Origin: Paenibacillus sp. BIHB 4019
GTDB lineage: Bacteria > Bacillota > Bacilli > Paenibacillales > Paenibacillaceae
Assembly: GCF_002741035.1 (NCBI RefSeq)
Contig: NZ_CP016808.1
Coordinates: 5,876,501 to 5,940,500 of the forward strand
Direction: 5' to 3'
Length of the DNA: 64,000 nt
Shown here: positions 55,376 to 62,784 of the stretch, piece after piece
Position numbering within the stretch: position 1 is the stretch's first letter
Layout: every line of letters begins with the position of its first letter
Made by a program: the position numbers and the translations under genes
Notes under the pieces: model-generated
What the model saw: the letters and a program-made list of their open reading frames with translations, nothing else
The model's database searches: none
Told to the model about the DNA's origin: nothing

Positions 55376-57160
55376 CTATGCCCCCTCTTGACCAAGCCCA
55401 TAGGGCTGGTCTTCACGATTGCTAGTCTGATTGTTGTAAAGACGATAATAAATGCCGTTTTTGGCAAGCAGCTCTTCATGTGTGCCGCTTTCTTCAATAC
55501 GCCCCTCGTTCAGTACAAAAATGTCGTCTGCATTCATAACCGTAGACAGACGATGTGCCACTACCAAAACCGTTTTGTTTCGCATAATCCGGTTAATGGA
55601 TTGTTGAACAAGCTGCTCCGATTCGGAATCAAGCGCCGAAGTCGCCTCATCCAGCAGCAAAATGGGAGCATCCTTTAATATGGCCCTGGCAATCGCTATC
55701 CGCTGCTTTTGTCCGCCCGATAGCTTTACTCCCCGTTCACCGACAAGCGTATCGTACCCTTGTGGAAGTACCCGAATAAATTCATGGATATTAGCAAGCT
55801 TAGCTGCGCTTTCTACATCTTCTATGCGGTAGCCGTCATCCGTGCACGCAATATTTTCAGCGATGGAGCCTGGAAAGAGGAAAGTATCCTGCGAAACATG
55901 TGAAATAAGCGCTCTGGCAGATGATAGCTTCCAATCGGTGAGCGGCTCGTTGTACAGCTTGATTTGCCCACCCTTATAATCATAAAATCCGGTGATAAGT
56001 TTAAAGATAGTCGATTTGCCTGAACCGCTTGGCCCAACCAAGGCAACCGTTTTACCTTGCGGCAGCGTAAAGCTGATCTCGTCAAGCACCTTCGAATGGC
56101 CGTCATAGGAAAAAGTAACCTGTTCAAATTCAAGCGCAGGAGCTGACGACGAGAGGTTTTCCAGCTGCTTGCCGTCCATCCGTTCGGTTTCAGCATCCAG
56201 CAATTCAAAAAGATGGTCGACAACGCCCGCTGTTATTTTGAACCGGCTAATCTGATTTGGAATTTCTCCCATTCCGGATACGAGATAATTGATGAACTGC
56301 ACAAACGCGATTAAAGCGCCTATTAAAAGCTGTCCTTCGCTAACCAAATATCCGCCGAACAGAAAGAACACAACCAGCGGAGCCGTTCGGACAAATACGC
56401 TGAGAGCCCCCATAACAGCAACGCGTTTTTCGATTTTCAAAAAATGTCCGAGCAGCTTGTCAAGCAGCAGCTGGCACTTTTGATACATCACCTGTACCAA
56501 ATTGTAAGACTTGATCATATAAATGCCGCCAATTGTATCTTGAACAACTGTGCTCATCTGAGCCATGCTTTGCTGTACCTCTGCCGCATATTGATTTAAC
56601 GGGCGGCTGATTTTTTCGCTCAAAAAGGTCATGAACAGCAGCATAACGAAGCAAAACAGCGTAAGCTGCCAATTCATGTAAAACATAACCGCAATACATG
56701 CAACGACCCGGACAATATGAAAAATAAGAGCTGCAAAATCATTGTAAATAAACCCTTCGATTTGATTGATGCTGTTCGTCATTCTGGAGCTAAAGTCGCC
56801 GGAATGGCGAGCTTCCATATACGAAATAGGGAGTTTATTAATATGCTCGCTAACTTTATTTTTCAAATCTCGGGTTACAAAGGCGCTGTAGCGTCCCGAT
56901 GAATAAACGCTGAAGAAATTCACAATGATGCCTGTCACTATAAAAATGAGGATTAATTTTACAGCCTGCATCACGCCATCCATATCACCAGTCTGGGTGG
57001 ACGAAAATAAAAGGTTAATAATATAGATAAGCAAAATATCATTTGCCGCTATGATGATCGTGCTTATCAGCTTGAGCGCTATCCAAAACCGATAGGGCTT
57101 AAGAAAAACAAACAACCGGCGCATCGAGAAGAAAGCAGAGTTACGACTTGCTATTTGCAT
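55376..57160 (-). CDS. ABC exporter half-transporter, subunit 1
   Basis: 594 residues with an N-terminal six-helix membrane domain and a C-terminal ATPase: V-G-P-S-G-S-G-K-S-T, L-S-G-G-Q-K-Q-R-I-A and L-L-L-D-E-A-T-S-A-L-D. Both ATP sites of the pair look consensus, unlike many heterodimeric exporters with one degenerate site. GGAGGGCAATT precedes the ATG. It lies between the second ACP gene and its partner subunit in the operon. Confidence 0.93.
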   Translation of the reverse strand: MQIASRNSAFFSMRRLFVFLKPYRFWIALKLISTIIIAANDILLIYIINLLFSSTQTGDMDGVMQAVKLILIFIVTGIIVNFFSVYSSGRYSAFVTRDLKNKVSEHINKLPISYMEARHSGDFSSRMTNSINQIEGFIYNDFAALIFHIVRVVACIAVMFYMNWQLTLFCFVMLLFMTFLSEKISRPLNQYAAEVQQSMAQMSTVVQDTIGGIYMIKSYNLVQVMYQKCQLLLDKLLGHFLKIEKRVAVMGALSVFVRTAPLVVFFLFGGYLVSEGQLLIGALIAFVQFINYLVSGMGEIPNQISRFKITAGVVDHLFELLDAETERMDGKQLENLSSSAPALEFEQVTFSYDGHSKVLDEISFTLPQGKTVALVGPSGSGKSTIFKLITGFYDYKGGQIKLYNEPLTDWKLSSARALISHVSQDTFLFPGSIAENIACTDDGYRIEDVESAAKLANIHEFIRVLPQGYDTLVGERGVKLSGGQKQRIAIARAILKDAPILLLDEATSALDSESEQLVQQSINRIMRNKTVLVVAHRLSTVMNADDIFVLNEGRIEESGTHEELLAKNGIYYRLYNNQTSNREDQPYGLGQEGA

Positions 57161-57216
57161 AATTGCCCTCCACTATAGGGTAAGATCGCCGCACAGAGCC
57201 CCGCGAGCGGAGAAAA

Positions 57217-57492
57217 TTAATGATCTTGCCCTTCTACTAGCTTTTGTACGCTGTCCTTAAAGTGGCCCAAGGTAGCAAAATGGTCGATAATTAAAATTTC
57301 ATTTTCAAACTCGACATCGAATTCATTTTCCAATGCGACGATTAATTTAACAAAGGAAATCGAGTTTAGGCCCACCGTTTCTAAATCCGATTGCAATACA
57401 CTCTCATCAACAGTCAACAGCTCAATATTTTTTTGCAAAATTTCATTAAACCTCACATTAAAATCCGCTACTTTTACTTCTCCACTCATCAT
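57217..57492 (-). CDS. Free-standing acyl carrier protein 2
   Basis: 90-91 residues. The modification site is V-G-L-N-S-I-S-F-V-K-L-I-V, with Asn before the Ser where most ACPs have Asp. This G-L-N-S type is seen in stand-alone carriers of specialised Bacillales pathways. The C-terminal part V-E-F-E-N-E-I-L-I-I-D-H-F is acidic, as expected for helices II-III. AGGGAGGT precedes two adjacent ATGs; the second has slightly better spacing. It sits between FabG and the ABC exporter. It may carry the chain built by the type II enzymes, or hand substrate to a BtrH-like domain; neither is shown. Confidence 0.88.
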   Translation of the reverse strand: MMSGEVKVADFNVRFNEILQKNIELLTVDESVLQSDLETVGLNSISFVKLIVALENEFDVEFENEILIIDHFATLGHFKDSVQKLVEGQDH

Positions 57493-57534
57493 TTAACCTC
57501 CCTAAAATCGTTCATTTTCACTTACAAGGCTGCC

Positions 57535-58275
57535 TTAAACCATTCCTCCATCGACAATAATCGTCTGTCCATATATGTAGCTTGCATCGTCAGAAGCTAG
57601 AAATAAGGCTACCTTTGCAATTTCATCCGCCTCGCCTAACCGGCCGCAGGCAATTTTATCGACAAAATGACGGCGCACGCGATCGGGGACTTTCCCGAGC
57701 ATATCCGTAACGATGTATCCTGGTGCAATGGCGTTCACACGGATGTTTTTTCCAGAAACTTCTCTTGATAGCGATCGAGTCAAGCCAATGAGGCCCGCCT
57801 TGGACGCACTATAATTCGTCTGACTTGAGGCACCCGCCAATGCGGAAACGGAGGAAATATTCACGATGGCTCCGCGCCTCTTGCTGATCATCGAAGGCAG
57901 CACTGCTTTGCAGCAATTGTAGGCGCCTTTCAAATTTGTATTGATGACCTTATCCCAAGAGGATTCCTCCATCAGCATCAGAAAACCATCTTCCGTTACG
58001 CCCGCATTGTTGACCAGCACATCAATCTTTCCAAACTGCTGAACAGCCTCCTCGATTACGGCAAGCGTATTCAAATGATCGGATACGTCCAGCGCGAACG
58101 CTTTCGCCTTGCCCCCATTTTCCTGCAAGGAAGCCTCCAGCTCCGCAGCTTCGTCCTCACTACTTTTATAGGTAAAGAGAACGGTAGCCCCTTCGCTAGC
58201 AAAAGCTTGTACGATGGCATATCCGATTCCTCTTGCTCCTCCGGTAATAAAGACGACTTTATCGGCAAATTTCAA
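57535..58275 (-). CDS. fabG-like: FabG-type 3-oxoacyl-ACP reductase
   Basis: About 246 residues from a TTG start at 58275 that lies 7 bp after AGGAGG and 4 bp after the preceding stop. The classical SDR motifs are present: T-G-G-A-R-G-I-G, N-N-A-G, I-V-N-I-S-S-V-S and Y-S-A-S-K (catalytic Tyr/Lys), ending in V-D-G-G-M-V. It reduces beta-ketoacyl-ACP with NADPH. The context (KS-alpha, KS-beta, FabZ, ACPs) shows it belongs to the dedicated chain-building set at the head of the operon. Confidence 0.93.
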   Translation of the reverse strand: MKFADKVVFITGGARGIGYAIVQAFASEGATVLFTYKSSEDEAAELEASLQENGGKAKAFALDVSDHLNTLAVIEEAVQQFGKIDVLVNNAGVTEDGFLMLMEESSWDKVINTNLKGAYNCCKAVLPSMISKRRGAIVNISSVSALAGASSQTNYSASKAGLIGLTRSLSREVSGKNIRVNAIAPGYIVTDMLGKVPDRVRRHFVDKIACGRLGEADEIAKVALFLASDDASYIYGQTIIVDGGMV

Positions 58276-58279
58276 TGGC

Positions 58280-59455
58280 TCACCTCCTAACTGCTCCAAG
58301 AATGACGCTGTGCAAGCAGCCGTTGACGTCATAACCATTTACTAATAAATATTCGTAGTCGCCTACACGCGGCTCATGATGGACGATATCCAGCTCTAAA
58401 GCGGCATCTGGCTCGGTGCAGCCTGCGGTTAAAGGCATACACCCTTTGGCAATGGCAAGGGCGCCCGCTGCGACATTCATCATAAAGGATGCGCCAAGCG
58501 TTTCGCCCGTTGCTCCCTTTATCGAGGAAACAGGTATGGAAGCAGCACGCTGGCCAAAAACCTCATGAATCGCTTGGGCTTCCGCCTTGTCGGAGTGTCG
58601 TCCACCTCCGGCAGCCAGCAAAACGCCGTCAATATCGCCAGGAGAAATGGAGGCATGCTTGAGAGCCATATCCATTACGCGAGCGAAAGGCTTAAAATCC
58701 GCATCGGCACGATCTTTGCCCATGTAGCCTTTGCCTATCAAGCTTGCATACCCGACAACCTCGCATACGATGCGCTCTGGACAGCGGGCTAATACGCTCT
58801 GCGTCTCAAGCAGCAATGCAGCGGCGCCCTCGGTCATCCTCGTTCCGCTTCTATTTTGATCCAAAGGCCTGCATAAATAGTTTTCATCCTTAGTTGCATA
58901 GTCCTTCTGTTGAAAAGAGTCAAGCAGCTCTTGGCAATATTCCTCTACTCCGCCGCATAATATCGCATCCGCCTTGCCGCTTTTGAGCAGATCAGAGGCA
59001 TAGGCAATCGCATTGCTGCCCGTTAGCACGGTGCTCGCGCCCTTCAGCTTTAAACTCAAGCAAACATGTCCGATTCCCGAGTTGTATACTGTACTAGCGA
59101 ATACGGTCGGACTAACCATATCGACGCCACCAGACAAAATTTGATTGCTGAGAGCCAAATTAGATACCAATGGACCGTATCCCGTCGTAAAAACAGTACC
59201 AATCCGATTATGATCCAGTTGCTCCTGCTCGATCACAGCTTCATCCAGCACTTGTTTCGAAGCGCTCATGGTCAACCGGGAAAACCGATCCATCCGTCTA
59301 GCGACCCGGTTTTCAATATTTTGTGGAATATCCACGGGCAGCTTAAGCTCATCCGGCCTGATGCCCGCCTGTGCGTTAATGCCTTCCCAATATTCATCTG
59401 CACCGGACCCTGCACAGCTTATCGCTCCTACAGCCGTAACAAATATTTTATGCAT
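58280..59455 (-). CDS. Ketosynthase-like protein without catalytic residues (KS-beta / chain-length factor type)
   Basis: 391 residues of full thiolase/KAS fold, but the catalytic triad is gone. The Cys position reads V-L-T-G-S-N-A (Ser), the first His position reads L-A-A-G-G-G (Ala) and the second reads K-G-A-T-G-E-T-L-G-A (Glu instead of His). It sits next to intact KS-alpha, with FabZ between them. In type II polyketide systems an inactive KS pairs with an active one and sets chain length. That role is the best reading here. Orthologs in highly reducing type II and aryl-polyene clusters have this pattern; which subtype this belongs to needs a tree. Confidence 0.82.
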   Translation of the reverse strand: MHKIFVTAVGAISCAGSGADEYWEGINAQAGIRPDELKLPVDIPQNIENRVARRMDRFSRLTMSASKQVLDEAVIEQEQLDHNRIGTVFTTGYGPLVSNLALSNQILSGGVDMVSPTVFASTVYNSGIGHVCLSLKLKGASTVLTGSNAIAYASDLLKSGKADAILCGGVEEYCQELLDSFQQKDYATKDENYLCRPLDQNRSGTRMTEGAAALLLETQSVLARCPERIVCEVVGYASLIGKGYMGKDRADADFKPFARVMDMALKHASISPGDIDGVLLAAGGGRHSDKAEAQAIHEVFGQRAASIPVSSIKGATGETLGASFMMNVAAGALAIAKGCMPLTAGCTEPDAALELDIVHHEPRVGDYEYLLVNGYDVNGCLHSVILGAVRR

Positions 59456-59510
59456 ATGGATTCTCCCAAATTTATGAAATTATGCTCCAAGCAGCTAAAC
59501 ACCGCTTATT

Positions 59511-59933
59511 TTAATCGGAATAGCTTAAGGTCAGCATCCCGGAGGCGACAACTTTATCTCCGACTGAAGCCGTACATTTGATCTGGTGAAAGGTGTGGAA
59601 CGACTCGACTAACTCTGCTTCTACTTCAAATGTATCGCCTGGCACAACTGGCTGTAGAAACTTGATTTGGTTAACTACACTTAAATAAAATTTGCGGTTT
59701 GCCCCGCTCTCCCCGTTGTAAAAAATAAATCCGCCGACCTGCGCCATCGTCTCAATCATGAGAACGCCTGGATAAATAGGTTCATCCGGGAAATGTCCCA
59801 CTGCCCAAGGCTCGTTATAGCTTATGTTTTTGTAGCCTTTGGAGCGCTTCATATGAAGGGCCTCGGTAATTCGGTCTACCATCACAAACGGGTAGCGATG
59901 AGGCAAGCCTTTTGCAATATCAATGGTTTCCAT
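59511..59933 (-). CDS. fabZ-like: FabZ-type 3-hydroxyacyl-ACP dehydratase
   Basis: 140 residues, hot-dog fold. The catalytic His is in G-L-P-H-R-Y-P-F, and the helix with the acidic residue is in G-H-F-P-D-E-P-I-Y-P-G-V-L-M-I-E. It dehydrates 3-hydroxyacyl-ACP to trans-2-enoyl-ACP. It is the only dehydratase in the array. It may serve the KS-alpha/KS-beta pair, or act in trans on one of the modular ACPs that lack a DH domain. Confidence 0.94.
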   Translation of the reverse strand: METIDIAKGLPHRYPFVMVDRITEALHMKRSKGYKNISYNEPWAVGHFPDEPIYPGVLMIETMAQVGGFIFYNGESGANRKFYLSVVNQIKFLQPVVPGDTFEVEAELVESFHTFHQIKCTASVGDKVVASGMLTLSYSD

Positions 59934-59988
59934 CCATGACAGCTCCCAGCATGTGGTGTGTATAAGGAAAATTTAAGCCGATAGAAGC

Positions 59989-61188
59989 TTATACCTTTCC
60001 AACAACTATACTTGCAGAATGGCCGAAGAAAGCGTATGAGTTGGACATCGCATATTGGATCGACCGTTCCTCATAGTTCCCTTTAACAATTTGGAGTTCC
60101 TGAAAAGGTTCAGGCTGCTCCTTCAGAAATGCAGTTGGAGGCACAATGCCGCGATCTATAGCGAGCAAGGTTGCCGCCAGCTCAACGCTTCCCGCAGCTC
60201 CCAAACAATGGCCGGTAACCGCCTTCGTTGAAGAAATCATAACCTGGGACTGCTTCTCCTCGGTGCCAAAAACTTTGGACAGCGCTCGCATTTCCATTAA
60301 GTCATTCAGCTCCGTCGCTGTTCCATGGGCATTGACATAATCTATGTCACCTGGCTCTAAACCAGCATCCTCCAGAGCCATCAGCATCGTCCGCACAGCC
60401 CCTTCTCCTTCGGGATCGGGACTTGTAATATGATAGGCATCATTGCTTAAGCCGTATCCCAGCAGCTCGCCGTAAATATGGGCTCCTCTTGCCTTCGCTC
60501 CTTCAAGCGTTTCCAAGATAAAGACCGCCGCTCCTTCTCCCAGTGACATGCCATCCCTGTTCTTATCAAACGGCACACAGCCACCCAGGCTCATGGACTG
60601 GAGACTGTGAAACCCGGCAATATAGTTGTCCGATAAGGGCTCTGCCCCAACAACGACCATTAAATCCGCTATTCCATTACGAATGGCGTCAAGAGCTATT
60701 CCTGCTCCCGCAGTTCCAGCGGCACAGGCCGACATCGTTGTGTAGGCTTGGCCCCTTATGTCTATATACGAAACAATATGTGAGAGCAAAGATGGAATTT
60801 CGATTAGTCCATCGGGATCATTCCACTTCTGTTCCCGGTTATTTTGAATATATCTCATCGTTTTAATATGGCCGGGCACAGATTCTGAAAGGGACAAGCC
60901 CGCTCTAGTTTCCAGCTTGCTGATGTCCTCCTTCGTCAGCCCGCTGTCTGCCAAAGCTTCATCAAGTGCGGCATACGTCATTTGAACGGCCCGCTCATCC
61001 TCTTCCATCTCTCGATACAGCTCGTCAACGCTGCCAGCGACCTCGCCACTAACGCCAAGCTTTTTCAGCTTTTCATGAGCCCGAAGCCCGCTGGCACCAT
61101 TCACAATCGACTGGAAGAAGGCTTCTCTGTTAGAGCCGCCTGGCGCGATGATGCCAATTCCGGTTACTACGGCTTGCGGTCTGCTCAT
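59989..61188 (-). CDS. FabF-like ketosynthase, active subunit (KS-alpha)
   Basis: 399 residues with the intact triad: Cys in T-M-S-A-C-A-A-G-T, His in V-N-A-H-G-T-A-T and His in S-T-K-A-V-T-G-H-C-L-G-A-A-G. The glycine-rich C-terminal loop is unusual (S-Y-A-F-F-G-H-S-A-S, where FabF has a G-F-G-G-H pattern). It catalyses decarboxylative condensation of malonyl-ACP with an acyl chain. It starts 3 bp after the stop of ACP 1, so the two are tightly coupled, and probably works as a heterodimer with the KS-beta-like protein. Confidence 0.92.
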   Translation of the reverse strand: MSRPQAVVTGIGIIAPGGSNREAFFQSIVNGASGLRAHEKLKKLGVSGEVAGSVDELYREMEEDERAVQMTYAALDEALADSGLTKEDISKLETRAGLSLSESVPGHIKTMRYIQNNREQKWNDPDGLIEIPSLLSHIVSYIDIRGQAYTTMSACAAGTAGAGIALDAIRNGIADLMVVVGAEPLSDNYIAGFHSLQSMSLGGCVPFDKNRDGMSLGEGAAVFILETLEGAKARGAHIYGELLGYGLSNDAYHITSPDPEGEGAVRTMLMALEDAGLEPGDIDYVNAHGTATELNDLMEMRALSKVFGTEEKQSQVMISSTKAVTGHCLGAAGSVELAATLLAIDRGIVPPTAFLKEQPEPFQELQIVKGNYEERSIQYAMSNSYAFFGHSASIVVGKV

Positions 61189-61191
61189 CGA

Positions 61192-61467
61192 TTAATCCCC
61201 GATCGTGCTGCGGATCACGTCGGCAATGGAGCGAACGCTTTTGAAAACAGACATATCGCTGCTTTGCGGCTTAACGCCAAAAAGCTCCTTCAGTCCAACC
61301 GCAAGCTCCAAAGCATCAACGGAATCCAGGTCCAGCCCTTCTCCCTGTTCATTAACATCAAATAGCGGATCATCATCGTTGATTTCTTCCGGGGAGATAT
61401 CCAGTCCAAACTTGGTAACAATCATGTTTTTAATTTGATTTTCAATCGATAGCTGTACGTTTTCCAT
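61192..61467 (-). CDS. Free-standing acyl carrier protein 1
   Basis: 91 residues from the ATG at 61467 (AAAGGAG upstream). The attachment Ser is in G-L-D-L-D-S-V-D-A-L-E-L-A-V-G-L, an acidic pre-Ser loop with a Gly-Leu that is typical of ACPs in type II polyketide and aryl-polyene-like systems. It is the first gene of the array. A longer frame from a GTG at 61578 would add 37 residues unlike any ACP and would run across the cre box; I do not favour it. Confidence 0.9.
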   Translation of the reverse strand: MENVQLSIENQIKNMIVTKFGLDISPEEINDDDPLFDVNEQGEGLDLDSVDALELAVGLKELFGVKPQSSDMSVFKSVRSIADVIRSTIGD

Positions 61468-61536
61468 TGTTTCAGCTCCTTTATTGGATAAAAGATTGCA
61501 TGTCATTTCAGTGGCAGCATAAATAGCCGTTAGATT

Positions 61537-61550
61537 AGAAAGCGCTTTCA
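61537..61550. promoter_or_regulatory. cre box (CcpA binding site)
   Basis: AGAAAGCGCTTTCA reads TGAAAGCGCTTTCT on the coding strand, a near-perfect match to the Bacillus catabolite-response element consensus. It lies about 70 bp upstream of the first ACP start and roughly 265 bp downstream of the candidate promoter, a roadblock-type position. Binding by CcpA is inferred from sequence. Confidence 0.75.
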
Positions 61551-61811
61551 ATGTCTTGGGATAGACATTGCTCGGCACTCACTCCTCAAATGGAAATGAC
61601 ATAGGCAGTGCAGCTTAAAACAGCAGGCTTCAATTGTACAAACTCATCTGGATGAATGTGTGTTAGAAAGGAAAACAGTAGGTGTGGGTGGGTTGAGAGA
61701 AGATCATTCATAGTTGAATGTGTCGCTAAAGGAGTAGACGACTATATCTCTTGAGGAATGATGCTTAACGAAGATGCGGTCGTCGATGCAACCAATAGTG
61801 CCGTTAATAAA

Positions 61812-61841
61812 GTTATACCATAATTCTATGTTTTTTTACAA
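61812..61841 (-). promoter_or_regulatory. Candidate main promoter of the biosynthetic operon
   Basis: On the minus strand, TTGTAA (61836-61841), an 18-bp spacer and TATAAC (61812-61817) preceded by TGG (extended -10). A transcript from here would have a leader of about 340 nt before the first ACP gene. It is the best sigma-A match in the region; a second promoter nearer the gene cannot be excluded. Confidence 0.55.
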
Positions 61842-61870
61842 TATTTATTTTTATGTCTATATTTAGATTT

Positions 61871-61891
61871 AAGTTACAAATCATGTAACTT
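61871..61891. promoter_or_regulatory. Palindrome upstream of the operon promoter
   Basis: The perfect inverted repeat AAGTTAC-N7-GTAACTT is centred about 43 bp upstream of the centre of the candidate -35. Position and symmetry suit an activator or repressor dimer site. No cluster-situated regulator gene lies inside the array, so the protein would be encoded elsewhere. Confidence 0.45.
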
Positions 61892-62392
61892 TAATTTGTC
61901 GCTGATGCTGTCGTCACTTTCTATTTTTGGCGAATAAACGCCGTTGTTTAAATAAACCGCTCTTAAAATTGCTGATACTAGTCGTTGCGCGCCTCATAAG
62001 CGCGCATAAATTTTGAAACCCATTTCATTTTACAAGAGATATTTGCGGACCTTGGAGTGATATGCTTAGCTTCGCGTAGACAAAAGATGCTCTAGAGGGG
62101 TCGGGAAATGTCTAGGGGCATGCCCACTTACGGTGGAAAAAACGGAACTATTCCCAATATACCACAAACACCATCCACATAATACCATAAAAATACGTCA
62201 TCAAATCACCCAAAAATTGGACATTTGCCAGACATTTTCCCTGTCTACCGCCAATACCACTCTCGCAGAAATATGAACTTATGTACTGAATGCCAGCCTC
62301 ATGCTCTTCGTTTCAGGGGTTACTCCCTGCACAATAGACTTGGTGGACACAGCAGTCGCTATTCGGGCCAAATACGGGTTTTGGCACATTCT

Positions 62393-62521
62393 GCGGACTC
62401 AGGAGCTGCTAATGCGTTGCCAGAAGCCATTATGACCGGATTATGAGGACAATAGCGGCCTTCCTGGCCGCATGCAGCCTGAAAACGGATTAAAAGCTAT
62501 AATAGTGGAACCTCAGTCCGC
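62393..62521. repeat. Imperfect inverted repeat pair, possible dispersed intergenic element
   Basis: The left arm GCGGACTCAGGAGCTGCTAA is an imperfect inverse of the right arm AATAGTGGAACCTCAGTCCGC about 110 bp away. A perfect GCGGCC/GGCCGC hairpin lies between them. Similar arm sequences are, from memory, frequent between genes of Paenibacillus genomes. I cannot verify copy number from one window. Confidence 0.4.
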
Positions 62522-62557
62522 CAAAAAGTCTCAGGCTGCTTGGTTTCAATAAACAAA

Positions 62558-62597
62558 GGATGCCCTTTGCTTGTTGCGCAGCAAGCAAAGGGCATCC
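62558..62597 (-). terminator. Strong hairpin downstream of gnd
   Basis: A perfect 16-bp inverted repeat (GGATGCCCTTTGCTTG with CAAGCAAAGGGCATCC, loop of 8) is followed on the minus strand by TTTGTTTATTG. It lies about 190 bp past the gnd stop and most likely ends gnd transcription before the non-coding region. Confidence 0.65.
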
Positions 62598-62784
62598 GCA
62601 TAGAGCACTTTAAAAATGATGAACGCCGCCTAGCGGCATAGCAAAAAGGACGACATTTCCCCGTCATCCACTCGCAGCGGGTAATCGCCCTTTTTCGGCA
62701 AAATCCAACATAAGGCTGACCTCACGCATGTGAGGCCAACCTCTGTTTTTTAAAATTTCTTACTTATTTATCGCTACGCATTTC

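Larger units (their letters stand above)
61892..62784. other. Non-coding region between gnd and the biosynthetic operon
   Basis: About 0.9 kb with no convincing gene on either strand; the longest frame (62225-62446, plus) has no recognisable features. It contains a 7-bp-arm palindrome TGCGCGC/GCGCGCA (61986-62006), a pair of imperfect inverted repeats (62393-62414 and 62501-62521), a GCGGCC/GGCCGC hairpin (62455-62471) and a strong 16-bp-arm hairpin (62558-62597). A CCTCAC/GTGAGG stem followed by a T-run (62711-62750) lies close to the gnd stop. Confidence 0.6.

Noticed and set aside
61468..61578. 37-residue N-terminal extension of the first ACP from a GTG
   Set aside because: The extension is unlike any ACP, crosses the cre box and has a poorly spaced ribosome site; the ATG at 61467 has AAAGGAG.
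61986..62006. TGCGCGC/GCGCGCA palindrome as a promoter operator
   Set aside because: It is about 145 bp upstream of the candidate -35 and has no paired motif or T-run; it may be a chance GC palindrome.
62225..62446. 73-codon plus-strand frame in the right intergenic region
   Set aside because: It overlaps one inverted-repeat arm, has no family features, and its composition looks like random translation of non-coding DNA.
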